64,000 nt of DNA, taken from the NCBI RefSeq assembly GCF_018991925.1, contig NW_024737042.1:19778795-19842794 (forward strand). The letters are read 5' to 3'. Source of the stretch: Homarus americanus. Taxonomy: Eukaryota > Arthropoda > Malacostraca > Decapoda > Nephropidae. The stretch's first letter is position 1; each line of letters begins with the position of its first letter. The notes beneath the pieces are model-generated. The model saw only the letters and a program-made list of their open reading frames with translations. It did not search any database and was not told the origin of the DNA. Made by a program: the position numbers and the translations under genes. This document shows, piece by piece, positions 23,607 through 34,452 of the stretch.

Positions 23607-26270
23607 TGGACAATAGACAAATAGTAACAACTTTAAGAATAATACAACACAACGTAAGAAACTGGAAGACCGAGAGAATTAACCTAAGTAATATATATCA
23701 AGAAATGGACCCTAACATTATACTAATAAACAGTCACGGTGAGACAGACAACAACAACATAAAACTCTTTAACTATTATGTAAACCAAAGAAATAAATCG
23801 GGCGAGAAAAATGACGGAGTAGCCATAGCGGTTAAAAGAAACTTAAAATTTAAACTAATCGATGACTCCCAGGATGAATTTCTAGTAATAAAAATAAATA
23901 CAACTCAATGAGACGTAATTATTGCTACTACTTATCTGCCACCGAGACGACCCTACTTACCTATAGAAGACCTATCAAAATTGGCTAACAATAGTCATCC
24001 GATGTACATCTTAGGAGACTTTAACGCCAGACATAGGATTTTTGACAATACAAATAATAACGCCGTGGGAAACGCCCTTAATCAATTAATAAACCTAGGG
24101 AAAATCAATCATCTAGGTCCTAACTTTCCAACCTGGAGAAATCACAATACACAATCGACACCAGACAAAATTTTACCAACAACAAAGCCTTTTTCAATTA
24201 CCATATAATACAAGGACCTCTTACAGGCAGTGACCATCTGCCAATTATACTAACACTGTCAACAAGCCCCATACAGATACCAATAAAAAAGAGACTGAAA
24301 ATGAGTAAAACAGACTGGGACAGCTTCAAAGACGACTTAGGTAATCACCACTTGATTAACCTACAAGGGAAAACAACAGAAGACATAGACTCAGAAATGG
24401 ACAGACTGCACTCAGCAATAAAAACATCTATAACCAAACACACTCCTACTTCACACTTTAGAACATTACCCAACAACAGACTACCAGAAGAAGTTAAATT
24501 AATCCAGACCCATTACAATGAAATAAACATGTATATGAAAAGACACGGCAGTAACAGATGGCTATATACGACGCAGACAGCACTACAGATAAAATTAAGA
24601 GACGCATGTAAGGAAGCAAACAATAAAAAATGGAATGATATTATAATGGCGGCTGACAAGACTAAAGACACAAAAACATTTTGGACTTCCATAAACAAGA
24701 TGATGGGGCACAACAAGCAAAAAACACCATACATTAAAGACCAAAATGGAACAAAACTGCACGAGAAAAATGAACAAGAGTCAGCATTCAAAAGGGAATG
24801 GGTAAAAGTTTTTAAAATATCAGATGAGGAAAATGAAGATTTTGATAGTGAACACGAAGAAAGGATAGAAGACGAAATGGAAAGACACATACATAGAATC
24901 ACCCCAAAGCAATATATAGACTATAACTTATTACCTAATAATCAAATAATAACCATGGGAGAAATGATGCACTGTCTGAGGAAGTTTAAGGAAAAAGCCC
25001 CCGGGCTCACATGTATTACACGAAATATGATCATGAATCTACCTGAAAACATCTTAAAAACACTATTAAACATTTATAACGCATGCTTAATAACCGGTTA
25101 CTTTCCAGACAAACTAAAATATGCTAAAATGATTTTTATTCCCAAGGAGGGTAAGGACAATAAGGAAATATTAAACTACAGGCCAATAACTTTATTAGAA
25201 ATTACCGGGAAACTATTGGAAAAAATTTTAAATTCAAGACTTATAACCTTTTTAACACAACATGGGAAAACTAACAATAGAAAACATGGATTTATGCCCA
25301 ATAGAAATACCCTAACTGCAATAGCTACAATAACGGAAATAATTGCAATAGAAAAAACCATGGGGAACCAGATCAATATAATTTTAAGGGACGTTTCTAA
25401 GGCTTTTGATAAAGTTTGTCATTTAGGCTTAAAATATAAAATATTAAAATTGGGACTTAAGGAACACTTGCTAAGAATATTGTGTAACTATTTAGATGCT
25501 AGGAGAGCACAAATTCAAAATGGAAACTTTATGGGAACTATGTTTAATCTTGAGAGTGGAGTACCTCAAGGAGGATGCCTTTCTCCAACACTATATACAA
25601 TTTATACCTCAGACACACCTCAACCTACTCCCTTTAGCGAATATGTAATGTTTGCTGATGATATTACTCAAATAGTATCATACCCAGGAAAATCAACCCA
25701 ATTTATGGCATTCTACACGGTAAGAGCGATAAAAAATATAAATGATTTTGAGAAAAAATGGAAAATCAGGACATATAAAATAAGAACAAATTCAAGATAA
25801 TACCAATAGCCAAGATTAAAACAAGTCCAGTAATAGTCGACCAGGAACTATACCCATACGACACTGAAGGCAGGATGCTTGGATTAAAACTAACAAAAAG
25901 AGGATATATAACATACTTAAAAGATAAAGAACGACAGGCAAAAATAAGATTATCAAAAATAAAACGCTTTAAGAACCTTAGCATTAATAACAAAAGAAAG
26001 ATTTATATTGCCCTTGTTAAATCAATTATGGACTACCCACCCATCCCATTGAACACCCTTAGTAAAACGTGCATTAAAAGGTTACAAACAGTACAAAATA
26101 TAGCCCTCAGATTTATATATAACATAAAATATACAAACCACATCAATAATGAACAGCTACACAAGAGAGCAAACCTCTTAGCAATCAATGTAGATATACA
26201 CAACAAAGCTGTAAATATTTGGAAAAAAGTGACTGAACTTAACAGAAACATATCAAAACTGGATAAATAA
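23606..26270 (+). pseudogene. LINE D ORF2: AP endonuclease and reverse transcriptase
   Basis: Endonuclease: LRIIQHNVRNWKTER, DPNIILINSHG, GVAIAVKRN, TTYLPPRRPYLP, YILGDFNARH, TPDKIL, GSDHLPIIL. RT: FKEKAPGLTCITRNM, AKMIFIPKEGKDN, NYRPITLLEITGKLLE, RDVSKAFDKVCH (motif A), ESGVPQGGCLSPTLY (motif B), VMFADDITQIV (motif C), then a C-terminal extension (RLQTVQNIALRFIYN). Lesions: an in-frame TGA at 23909-23911, loss of one base near 24172 and a frameshift near 25785. Catalytic residues otherwise remain. Jockey/I-type affinity is inferred from the IQHNV...W and LPPRRP style of the EN domain. Confidence 0.8.
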
Positions 26271-27250
26271 TATAGACAACGAAGAATTCCAAGAACACAG
26301 TTGGTTTAAATCAGCCAGGAAGAAAGTAATTGAACCATCTCCTGCCCCAATATACATATAAAACATTAATAGAGAGAATAAAAGATGAGAGTGACCTACC
26401 AGCTCCACTAAGAACCTGGCAGGCCTCTCCATACAGTGTACCTTTAGACTAACACAACTAACACTTAACTAACACCTTAGAAAAAAAAAAAAAATGTGAC
26501 TACCCTCCCAGCTACACAAGGACCTGGGCGGGCTCACTAACTCAAACAATAAATAGAAAATAATAATAATAAGCAGCATTATATAAATAAACCAATATTA
26601 ATACAAAGGTCTGACGACCCAAGGGAGCAGAACAAAGATAAAACACCAATAAGAAAGATGAAGCGATCTGGTTGAGCCCAGATTCTTTCTACTCCTACTG
26701 TATTTCAGTTTCACCACCTTTTCTTCAGAGATTCCTAATAATCTTCTTTCCACCCTCTTAACCTAATGACTCCGTGCCGTACCTCACGAGAGAGTGTGTC
26801 TTGTAACCAAAAGAACCAACATAGCGTCCCCAGGTCAGCTCGAGAATTAGCCACTAAGTGTAGCGAGGTCTCAGCTAGGTCCATCGACAGAGTGCTGTCA
26901 ACTCAACTTGTAAACAGTGAGTGCTGGTTGTGTGAACCGTAGAAGTCTTGTTGATCCCAAACTCCCCAGCGATCGACTTAGTGAAGTGCCCATTCTAGTG
27001 TGAGATTAGGTTATCTTGAATACCATAGTCTATCATAAACTTTATGCGAACCCCCATTAATTCCCTATTGAACTAGTAAAACAAAGCTGTAACAACATTA
27101 GTGGAATTTTATACTACACTTGTACTGTGCCTGTGTTAATATACAGTGTTAGCATCGCACCCTCGAGACACGCTACCATTTCCTCTCACTATAATACTCT
27201 GCTACTATAAACTCCTAGCTTACCTCTTCATGTGAGATACTCATTATACA

Positions 27251-30200
27251 TGATTATAACAACTACGACTATGATCATAACCACGACAACGATTATAACA
27301 ACCGCGACTATGATTGTAACAACCACGACCATGATTATAACAACCACGACCATGATTATAACAACCATGACTATGATTATAACAACCACAACCATTATTA
27401 TAACACCCACGACCATGATTATAACATCCACAACTATGATTATAACACCCTGGACCATGATTATAGCAACCACGACCAACTACGACCATGATTATAACAG
27501 CCAGGACTATGATTATAACAACCACGACCAACCACGACCATGATTGTAACAACCACGACCATGATTATAACAACCACGACCATGATTTTAACAACCACGA
27601 CTATAATCATAATCACGATAATGATTATGATAACCACTACTATGATTATAACAACCACGACCATGATTATAACAACCACGACTATGATTATAACACCCAC
27701 GACCATGATTATAGCAACTACGACCATGATCATAAACACGCCCATGATTATAACAACCAAGACCATGATTGTAACAACCACGACTATGATCATAACCACG
27801 ACAATGATTATAACAACCACGACTATGATTATAACACCCACGACTATGATTATAACAGCTACGACCATGATCATAACCACGACCATGATTATAACAACCA
27901 CGACCATGATTGTAACAACCACGACCATGATTATAACAACCACGAACAAGATTAAAACAACCACAACCATGATTATAACAACCACGACTATGATTATAAC
28001 AACGACATCTATGATTATAACACCCACGACCATGATTATAACAAGTACGACCATGATCATGTCCACGATAATGATTATAACACCCACGACCATGATTATA
28101 ACAACTACGACCATGATCATAACCACGACCATGATTATAACAACCACGACCATGATTGTAACAACCACGTCTATGATCATACCCACGACAATGATTATAA
28201 CAACCACGACTATGATTATAACACCCACGACCATGATTATAACAGCTACGACCATGATCATAACCACGACCATGATTATAACAACCACGAACATGATTTT
28301 AACAACCACGACCATGATTATGACAACCTCGACCACGATTATAACAACCACGACCATGATTATAACAACCACAAATATGATCATAACCACGACAGTGATT
28401 ATAACAACCACGACAATGATTATAACAACCACGACTATGATTATAACACCCACGACCATGAATATAGCAACTACGCCCATGACCATAACCACGACCATGA
28501 TTATAACAACCACGACTATGATTATAACAACCACGACTATTATCACAACCACGATAATGATTACGATAACCACTACTATGATTATAACAACCACGACCAT
28601 GATTATAACAACCACGACTATGATTATAACACCCACGACCATGATTATAACATCCACGACTATGATCGTAACCACGACAATAATTATAACACCCACGACC
28701 ATGAATATAACAACTACGACCATGATCGTAACCACGACCATGATTATAACAACCACGACCATGATTGTAACAACCACGACCATGATTATAACAACCACGA
28801 CCATGATTATAACAACCACGACTATAATCATAATCAAGATAATGATTATGATAACCACTACTATGATTATAACAACCACGACCATGATTATAACAACCAC
28901 GACTATGATTATAACACCCACGACCACGATTATAGTAACTACGACCATGATCATAACCACGCCCATGATTATAACAACCACGACCATGCTTGTAACAACC
29001 ACGACTATGATCATAACCACGACAATGATTATAACAACCACGACAATGATTATAACACCCACGACCATGATTATAACAGCTACGACCATGATCATAACCA
29101 CGACCATGATTATAACAACCACGACCATGATTGTAACAACCACGACCATGATTATAACAACCACGGCCATGATTATAGCAACTACGACCATGATCATAAC
29201 CACGACCATGATTATAACAACCACGAACAAGATTGTAACAACCACAACCATGATTATAACAACCACGACTATGATTATAACAACGACATCTATGATTATA
29301 ACACCGACGACCATGATTATAACAAGTACGACCATGATCATGTCCACGATAATGATTATAACACCCACGACCATGATTATAACAACTACGACCATGATCA
29401 TAACCACGACCATGATTATAACAACCACGACCATGATTGTAACAACCACGTCTATGATCATACCCACGACAATGATTATAACAACCACGACTATGATTAT
29501 AACACCCACGACCATGATTATAACAGCTACAACCATGATCATAACCACGACCATGATTATAACAACCACGAACATGATTGTAACAACCACGACCATGATT
29601 ATGACAACCTTGACCATGATTATAACACCCAAAACCATGATTATAACAACCACGACTTTGATTATAACAACCACGACCATGATTAAAACAACCACGACTA
29701 TAATCATAACCACGATAATGATGATGATAACCACGACGATGATTATAACAACCACGACCATCACTATAACAACCACGACTATGATTATACCACCCACGAC
29801 CATAATTATAACAACCACGACTATGATTATAACAACCACGACCATGATTAAAACAACCACGACTATGATTATAGCAACGACGACCATGATTATAACAATC
29901 ACCACCATGATTATAATAACCACAACAATGATCATAACAGCCACGACTATGATTATAACAACCACGACTATGATTATAACACCCACGACCATGGTTATAA
30001 CAAGTACGATCATGATCATAACCACAACCATAATTATAACAACCACGACCATCATTGTAACAACCACGACCATGATTATAACAACCACGACCATGATTGT
30101 AACAACCATGATTATAACAACCACGACCATCATTATAACACCCACGACCATGATTATAACAACCACGACCATCATTATAACACCCACGACCATGATTATA

Positions 30201-30640
30201 GCAACTACGACCATGATTGTAACAACCACGACCATGATTGTAACAACATCGACCATGATTATAACAACCACGACCATGATTATAACAACCACGACTATGA
30301 TCATAACCACGACAGTTTTTTTAACGACCACGACTATGATTATAACAACCATGACTATGATTATAACACCCACGACCATGATTATAACAACTACGAACAT
30401 GATCATAACCACGACCATGATTATAACAACCACGACCATGATTGTAACAACCACGACCATGATTATAACAACAACGACTATAATCATAAACACGATAATG
30501 ATTATGATAACCACTACTATGATTATAACAACCACGACCATGATTATAACAACCACGACTATGATTATAACACCCACGACCATGATTATAACAACCACGA
30601 CTATGATCATAACCACGACAATGAGGATAACGCCCACGAC
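27251..30640. repeat. 21-bp minisatellite, block C (3.4 kb)
   Basis: Mixture of 21-bp units and 18-bp variants (core ATCATAACCACGAC), with higher-order structure: a stretch beginning CACGAACAAGATT at 27941 repeats at 29222 (offset 1281 bp), and GTCCACGATAATG at 28061 repeats at 29342 (same offset). Because unit lengths are multiples of three and the unit lacks stop codons in several frames, frames over 1000 codons are open on both strands (Met-Ile-Ile-Thr repeats, or Val/Ile repeats). These are not genes. Confidence 0.97.
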
Positions 30641-30644
30641 CATG

Positions 30645-30880
30645 ATTATCTCATATACTATAGGAATAGCCGTGTGTCTGTGTGCGCGTCTGTTCTGGGC
30701 AGCCGAGACGGCACAATCGTTTTTCATCAAACTTGGTGGAAAAATCGCAAAAAATTCGTAGAGTGGAACAAACCTGGTCCCATGTCGATGGTTTCTTTAG
30801 GAAGCCATTAATAAACCATTTTATTTACGATGGCAAACGATGTCGCTGAACGCTGTCAGCCGGCCGGCGGTTGTGCTGTA
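30645..30880 (+). repeat. Interspersed repeat R, copy 2
   Basis: Matches 18808-19080 in the same orientation (ATACTATAGGAATAGCCGTG, GGGCAGCCGAGACGGCAC, CTTGGTGGAAAAATCGC). It begins within a few bases of the end of the 21-bp array. Confidence 0.7.
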
Positions 30881-31496
30881 GCCAAGCACGAGTGTTCGAA
30901 CTTTCACACTTTCGTAAACTGTACCACCCGACTCGCCACCGGAACGAAGAACCCATGATCACTATAATCTAAGGGTTAAGTCGTAGTACTCAAGGAATTA
31001 AATCATTGTACTCAAGGGATTACTTACCGTACTCAAAAGGTAAAAATGTTGTATTAATGAACTATTTGATTCTTCTTACAGGGTTGGCATTGTATTGAAA
31101 GGCTAACTGATAATCCATTCTTGCCAGGATACGAGCATCATCTGCATATAACAGGAGTGACAACTTTCATTTTGTGTCACCATTCATCTTCACGTCAACC
31201 ATTTTTACCCTCACCTCACGTATTGTCTCTGGTCAACTCCCACAATTACTCCCAACCATTCACTCATAAGTTTCATCGTTTTCACAAAGGCACAACTTCT
31301 TTGACACTCACAGTCTTCCCACGTACGACATCATTAAGAGCCAAAACTCCCAAAGTCCATTTCTTTTAATTTTCTCATGTGCTTTTTCCTGGTCCATTAA
31401 TGCAGTTAACACTTTAATTTTCTTTTCCAAAAATATCTTCCAGAGTTTACCGAAAACCCAAAGTTTGTTCCTCTGATTCTCTTCCTTCTCGAAAAC

Positions 31497-31534
<38 letters not shown>

Positions 31535-32456
31535 TAACGGTTTATTAAGAAATCATGGCAGCCCGAAAGCTGAAAATACACAATGAACAGAGGTGATAAG
31601 TTACATATGGTGGAATCGGGGAGTGGGTCTTGATTGACAAAAGATTTCAATACAAAACATAAGAAACATAAAGTCAACATATAGATTAACTGGTCTTGTA
31701 AACATTCTTGTGACCTCATTGGGTGGCCATTGCGTTGTACCTGGGTGCTAATGCGCTACCTCACTACAGCTGCACCACGAGGTCCGGGTAGGTCCGTCAG
31801 CTCACACATGGTGTTGGAGATGGTTTTTCTTCCTCGTTTGATGGAGTTAGGAATTTAGAGTTATTTGCCTGGGTGGAGTAGGGAGTCCTCACTTCTGTAC
31901 TGCAGTTCGCGTCAGGTCAATATTGACCGCTAGGAACAATTCTCCCTCTAACATTTGTTTCTTTGTTTCGAGTTGAAATTGCCACTTTGGTATATCAGTT
32001 GTGGGTTGATCGTGAATCTTTGCACTGTACTGTTGGTGGGAGGATGTTGATAAATCCAGATGGGGAGGAGGAGATGGGGAAGGGGAGGGGGGGGGGTGGT
32101 ATCACTTCTCACTGTCACGCAGGACAGAGGTTCACACACAAAGAAATACATCATATTCATTAACAACTATAAATGTATATAGGTCAGGTTCATAAGGCCA
32201 GAAAGACCGGGCTGGCAGCTGTCTCCATGGTCAAGAGACCACGGCTGCGTTAGCGGGCAGCGCCGACGATACACGTCCTTACCCTATGAAGGCTGAAGGA
32301 TGTGTGTATTACCCACCCATGAGAGGCTGTCATAATTATATCAACTCACTTAAAAATGAATCCCAAAGGCTTGTTAGGGAGAGTGTGGATAGAGCACATT
32401 ATACAATAAGCCTTCAGTACTTAATAAGAAACCTTGACTGGCGCTGCGTGGACTAA
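30881..32456. other. Intergenic DNA with possible old repeats
   Basis: An (AAT)n run lies at 31499-31533. Just right of it the minus strand ends in AATAAACCGTTAATTATT, as a retroposon 3' end might. A GTGGTGCAGCTG-like A-box candidate is near 31775, but no B box is visible, so I do not call a SINE. A G-rich run lies at 32060-32098. Confidence 0.4.
31105..31235 (-). pseudogene. Possible RT motif-C fragment of an unidentified LINE
   Basis: The minus strand reads VKMNGDTK, a stop, then KLSLLLYADDARILARM, resembling the strand preceding and including the YADD box of LINE reverse transcriptases. Only about 40 codons fit, so chance resemblance is possible. Confidence 0.3.
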
Positions 32457-33392
32457 ACATAAGAACATAAGAAATATGGAGTCTGCAATAGGCCGGTTGG
32501 CCTGTGCATGGCAGCTCCTGTCGAGAGTTACTACCACTCTCTATTATCCATGAATCTATCTAGCCTCCTTTTAAACTTTCCAGCGTTCCAGCACTTAATA
32601 CAAAGTTGTTAAGCTTGTTCCACTCGTCCACCACCATATTTGTGAACCAGTTCCTTCCTATCTCCCCCCTAAACCTAAACTTATCCAACTTAAATCCGTT
32701 GCTACAGGTTCTATCCTGCTCGGATATTATAAGAACTTTATCTATATCGCCTTTATTGATTCCTTTCACCCACTTAGATACTTCTATCATATCTCCCCGA
32801 ACTCTTCGTCTTTCTAGGAATGCAAGTTTAGTTTCTTTAATCTATATTAATATGGAAGGTTTCGTCCCGGAATCATTTTTGTCATTCTTCGCTGCACCGA
32901 CTCAGTGAATTGATATCCATTCTATTATAAGGGCACCAGAACTGAACCGCATAATCGAGGTGCGGCCTGACTAGCGCAAGATATAGTTGCAATAAGACCT
33001 CTGCACTCTTATTACTTACACTTCGAGATATAAAACCTAATTCTCCCCTTTTGCCTCATTTCGAACATTAACGCACTGTTTTCTAGGCCGTCTGTCCGGG
33101 CTTACAAGTACCCCTAGATCTCTTTCTCAAGTCGACTTCTCTAGGTTGATGTTATTAAGGCTGTATACATTGACAGTATTTGTTCTTCCAGTATTTCTTG
33201 AACTTCATTTGCCATTTTTCTGACCACTCCTGCAGTTTATTTAAATCCTCCTGTAGTGCATTTGCATCCTGCTAATTAATCTGCCGGCCTATTTTGGTGT
33301 CATCCGCAAACTTGCTTATGTCACTGCTGATCCTGGTATCTGGATCGTTTATGTAGATTATTAACAAGAGTGGGCCCAGTACTGATCCCTGA
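32457..33392 (-). mobile_element. CR1-like LINE, family B copy 3 (degraded)
   Basis: The 3' UTR and RT C-terminal half match copies 1 and 2, including SDISKFADDTKIG and the DKFRFRGEIGRNWF region (32560-32790). It has more indels than the others (for example losses near 32572, 32817, 32855 and 33045). The 5' end is at the SVLGPLL block near 33392. Confidence 0.85.
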
Positions 33393-34452
33393 CTAAAGAT
33401 GTTCCAGGCGCAAACCAACGCCCATTGGAATGATAACGCAACCTTTATATTCATTCGGCCAAGGCATATAATTTTACTCACATCGTACACACACACAATG
33501 AAAAAAAAATTATGTATACCACATCAATCTTCCCATCACCTCAGTCTACTCTAACTTCCTAGTTCCATTGACCCAATTACTCATATTTCACTGTAATATT
33601 TAAAACAAATTCTCTTCCGTTTCTTTGTTTTTCAGTTCCGTTTAATCATTAAATACAATTACATCCCTCAATCTCGCTATCTTTTCTCTTTCTCTTTCAC
33701 TAATTTCTTCATCATCATGTCTATTTTCTAATATTTTTATACGTCACCTATCAGCATTATTCTGTTAAAATTTTCAGCATTCTATTGTTACTTTCTTTAT
33801 TTATTATCATTATAATGTAAATATTTGCTTCATCCGTTAGCATTTTACTATTAAAATTTCTTCACCTATCAGCATTTGTCACAACTAATCCGTCCCTTCA
33901 CTCAATTTATCAATGTGATCCTAAATTATATCAGGAGTAACGTATCGCGCTACACAAAAGAGACCCACAGTAAAAACGCCACTTTTACCAGTGATAGCCG
34001 ACACAAATTCCTATAATCTATTCTACAGAATGTCAAAGGTCAAAGTACTGTACTCTCCGGCCGTCATCAGTATGTGCCATTACCCTGAGTGAATATTTAT
34101 GTTTGGTAAAGAAAGAGAAAATATTTATGTCACAAAGGTCAAATTCATTAATAAACTCAATTGTGATAATCAACGTTCCTTCTCGTTGTTTATTTTACAC
34201 CCACACAGTTCTTAACATTAATGCTACTTGAGATTCCAATTACAAGATGATTTCTAGCCTCAGGTAGACTTATTAATTCAATCACAACTCATTTCAGTTG
34301 TTCGCATCATCATTTCAGATCAACTCACATTGATTGCTTAGTATAGTTTGCTGTTCGTGAGCTTTTTCACTTCTTTCATGAGTGTTTTCCCACACCTCAG
34401 CGGGATTTTACTGTTTGTAGGATAGGGGAGCTTACGCTGACAATCAGACTTA
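33393..34452. other. AT-rich intergenic DNA, no gene recognised
   Basis: No coding signature, microsatellite or repeat shared within the window was noticed. Confidence 0.55.

Larger units (their letters stand above)
22827..26781 (+). mobile_element. LINE D (Jockey/I-like), 3955 bp, with 9-bp target duplication
   Basis: Flanked by CCTCACGAG at 22818-22826 and 26782-26790; excising it rejoins element R colinearly with element L. It is 5'-truncated inside ORF1 (no start codon), carries ORF1 then ORF2 (EN, RT), and has a 3' UTR of about 500 bp with an internal A14 run at 26480-26493 and a partial duplication of its GTGAC...CCAGCT...ACCTGG block. Copy quality is high: few lesions over 3.4 kb of coding DNA. 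Confidence 0.75.
22284..27250 (+). mobile_element. Solo-LTR-like element R, split by LINE D
   Basis: Sister of element L in the opposite orientation. It starts TGTAGTGATGGGTTGTCAGA next to ACCATG of the array and ends CATTATACA before TGATTATAAC. Without the LINE and one target copy it is about 1.0 kb. Its right part (26782-27250) is about 85% identical by eye to 20974-21445 read in reverse. Its left part holds three diverged repeats of about 200 bp. Exact ends are uncertain by 2-4 bp. Confidence 0.65.

Noticed and set aside
20974..27250. A single 6.3-kb DNA transposon with 480-bp terminal inverted repeats
   Set aside because: The left half is a complete 897-bp unit with its own ACCA duplications, minisatellite block B lies between the arms, and the LINE has its own 9-bp duplication. 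Two inverted solo LTRs plus a LINE fit better.
19693..30640. CRISPR-like array
   Set aside because: Units are contiguous with no unique spacers, and the genome is eukaryotic.
27461..30761. Overlapping open frames of 1089 (minus) and 1073 (plus) codons
   Set aside because: They are translations of an 18/21-bp tandem repeat with no stop in phase. Sequence on both strands is pure repeat, with no start context or domain.
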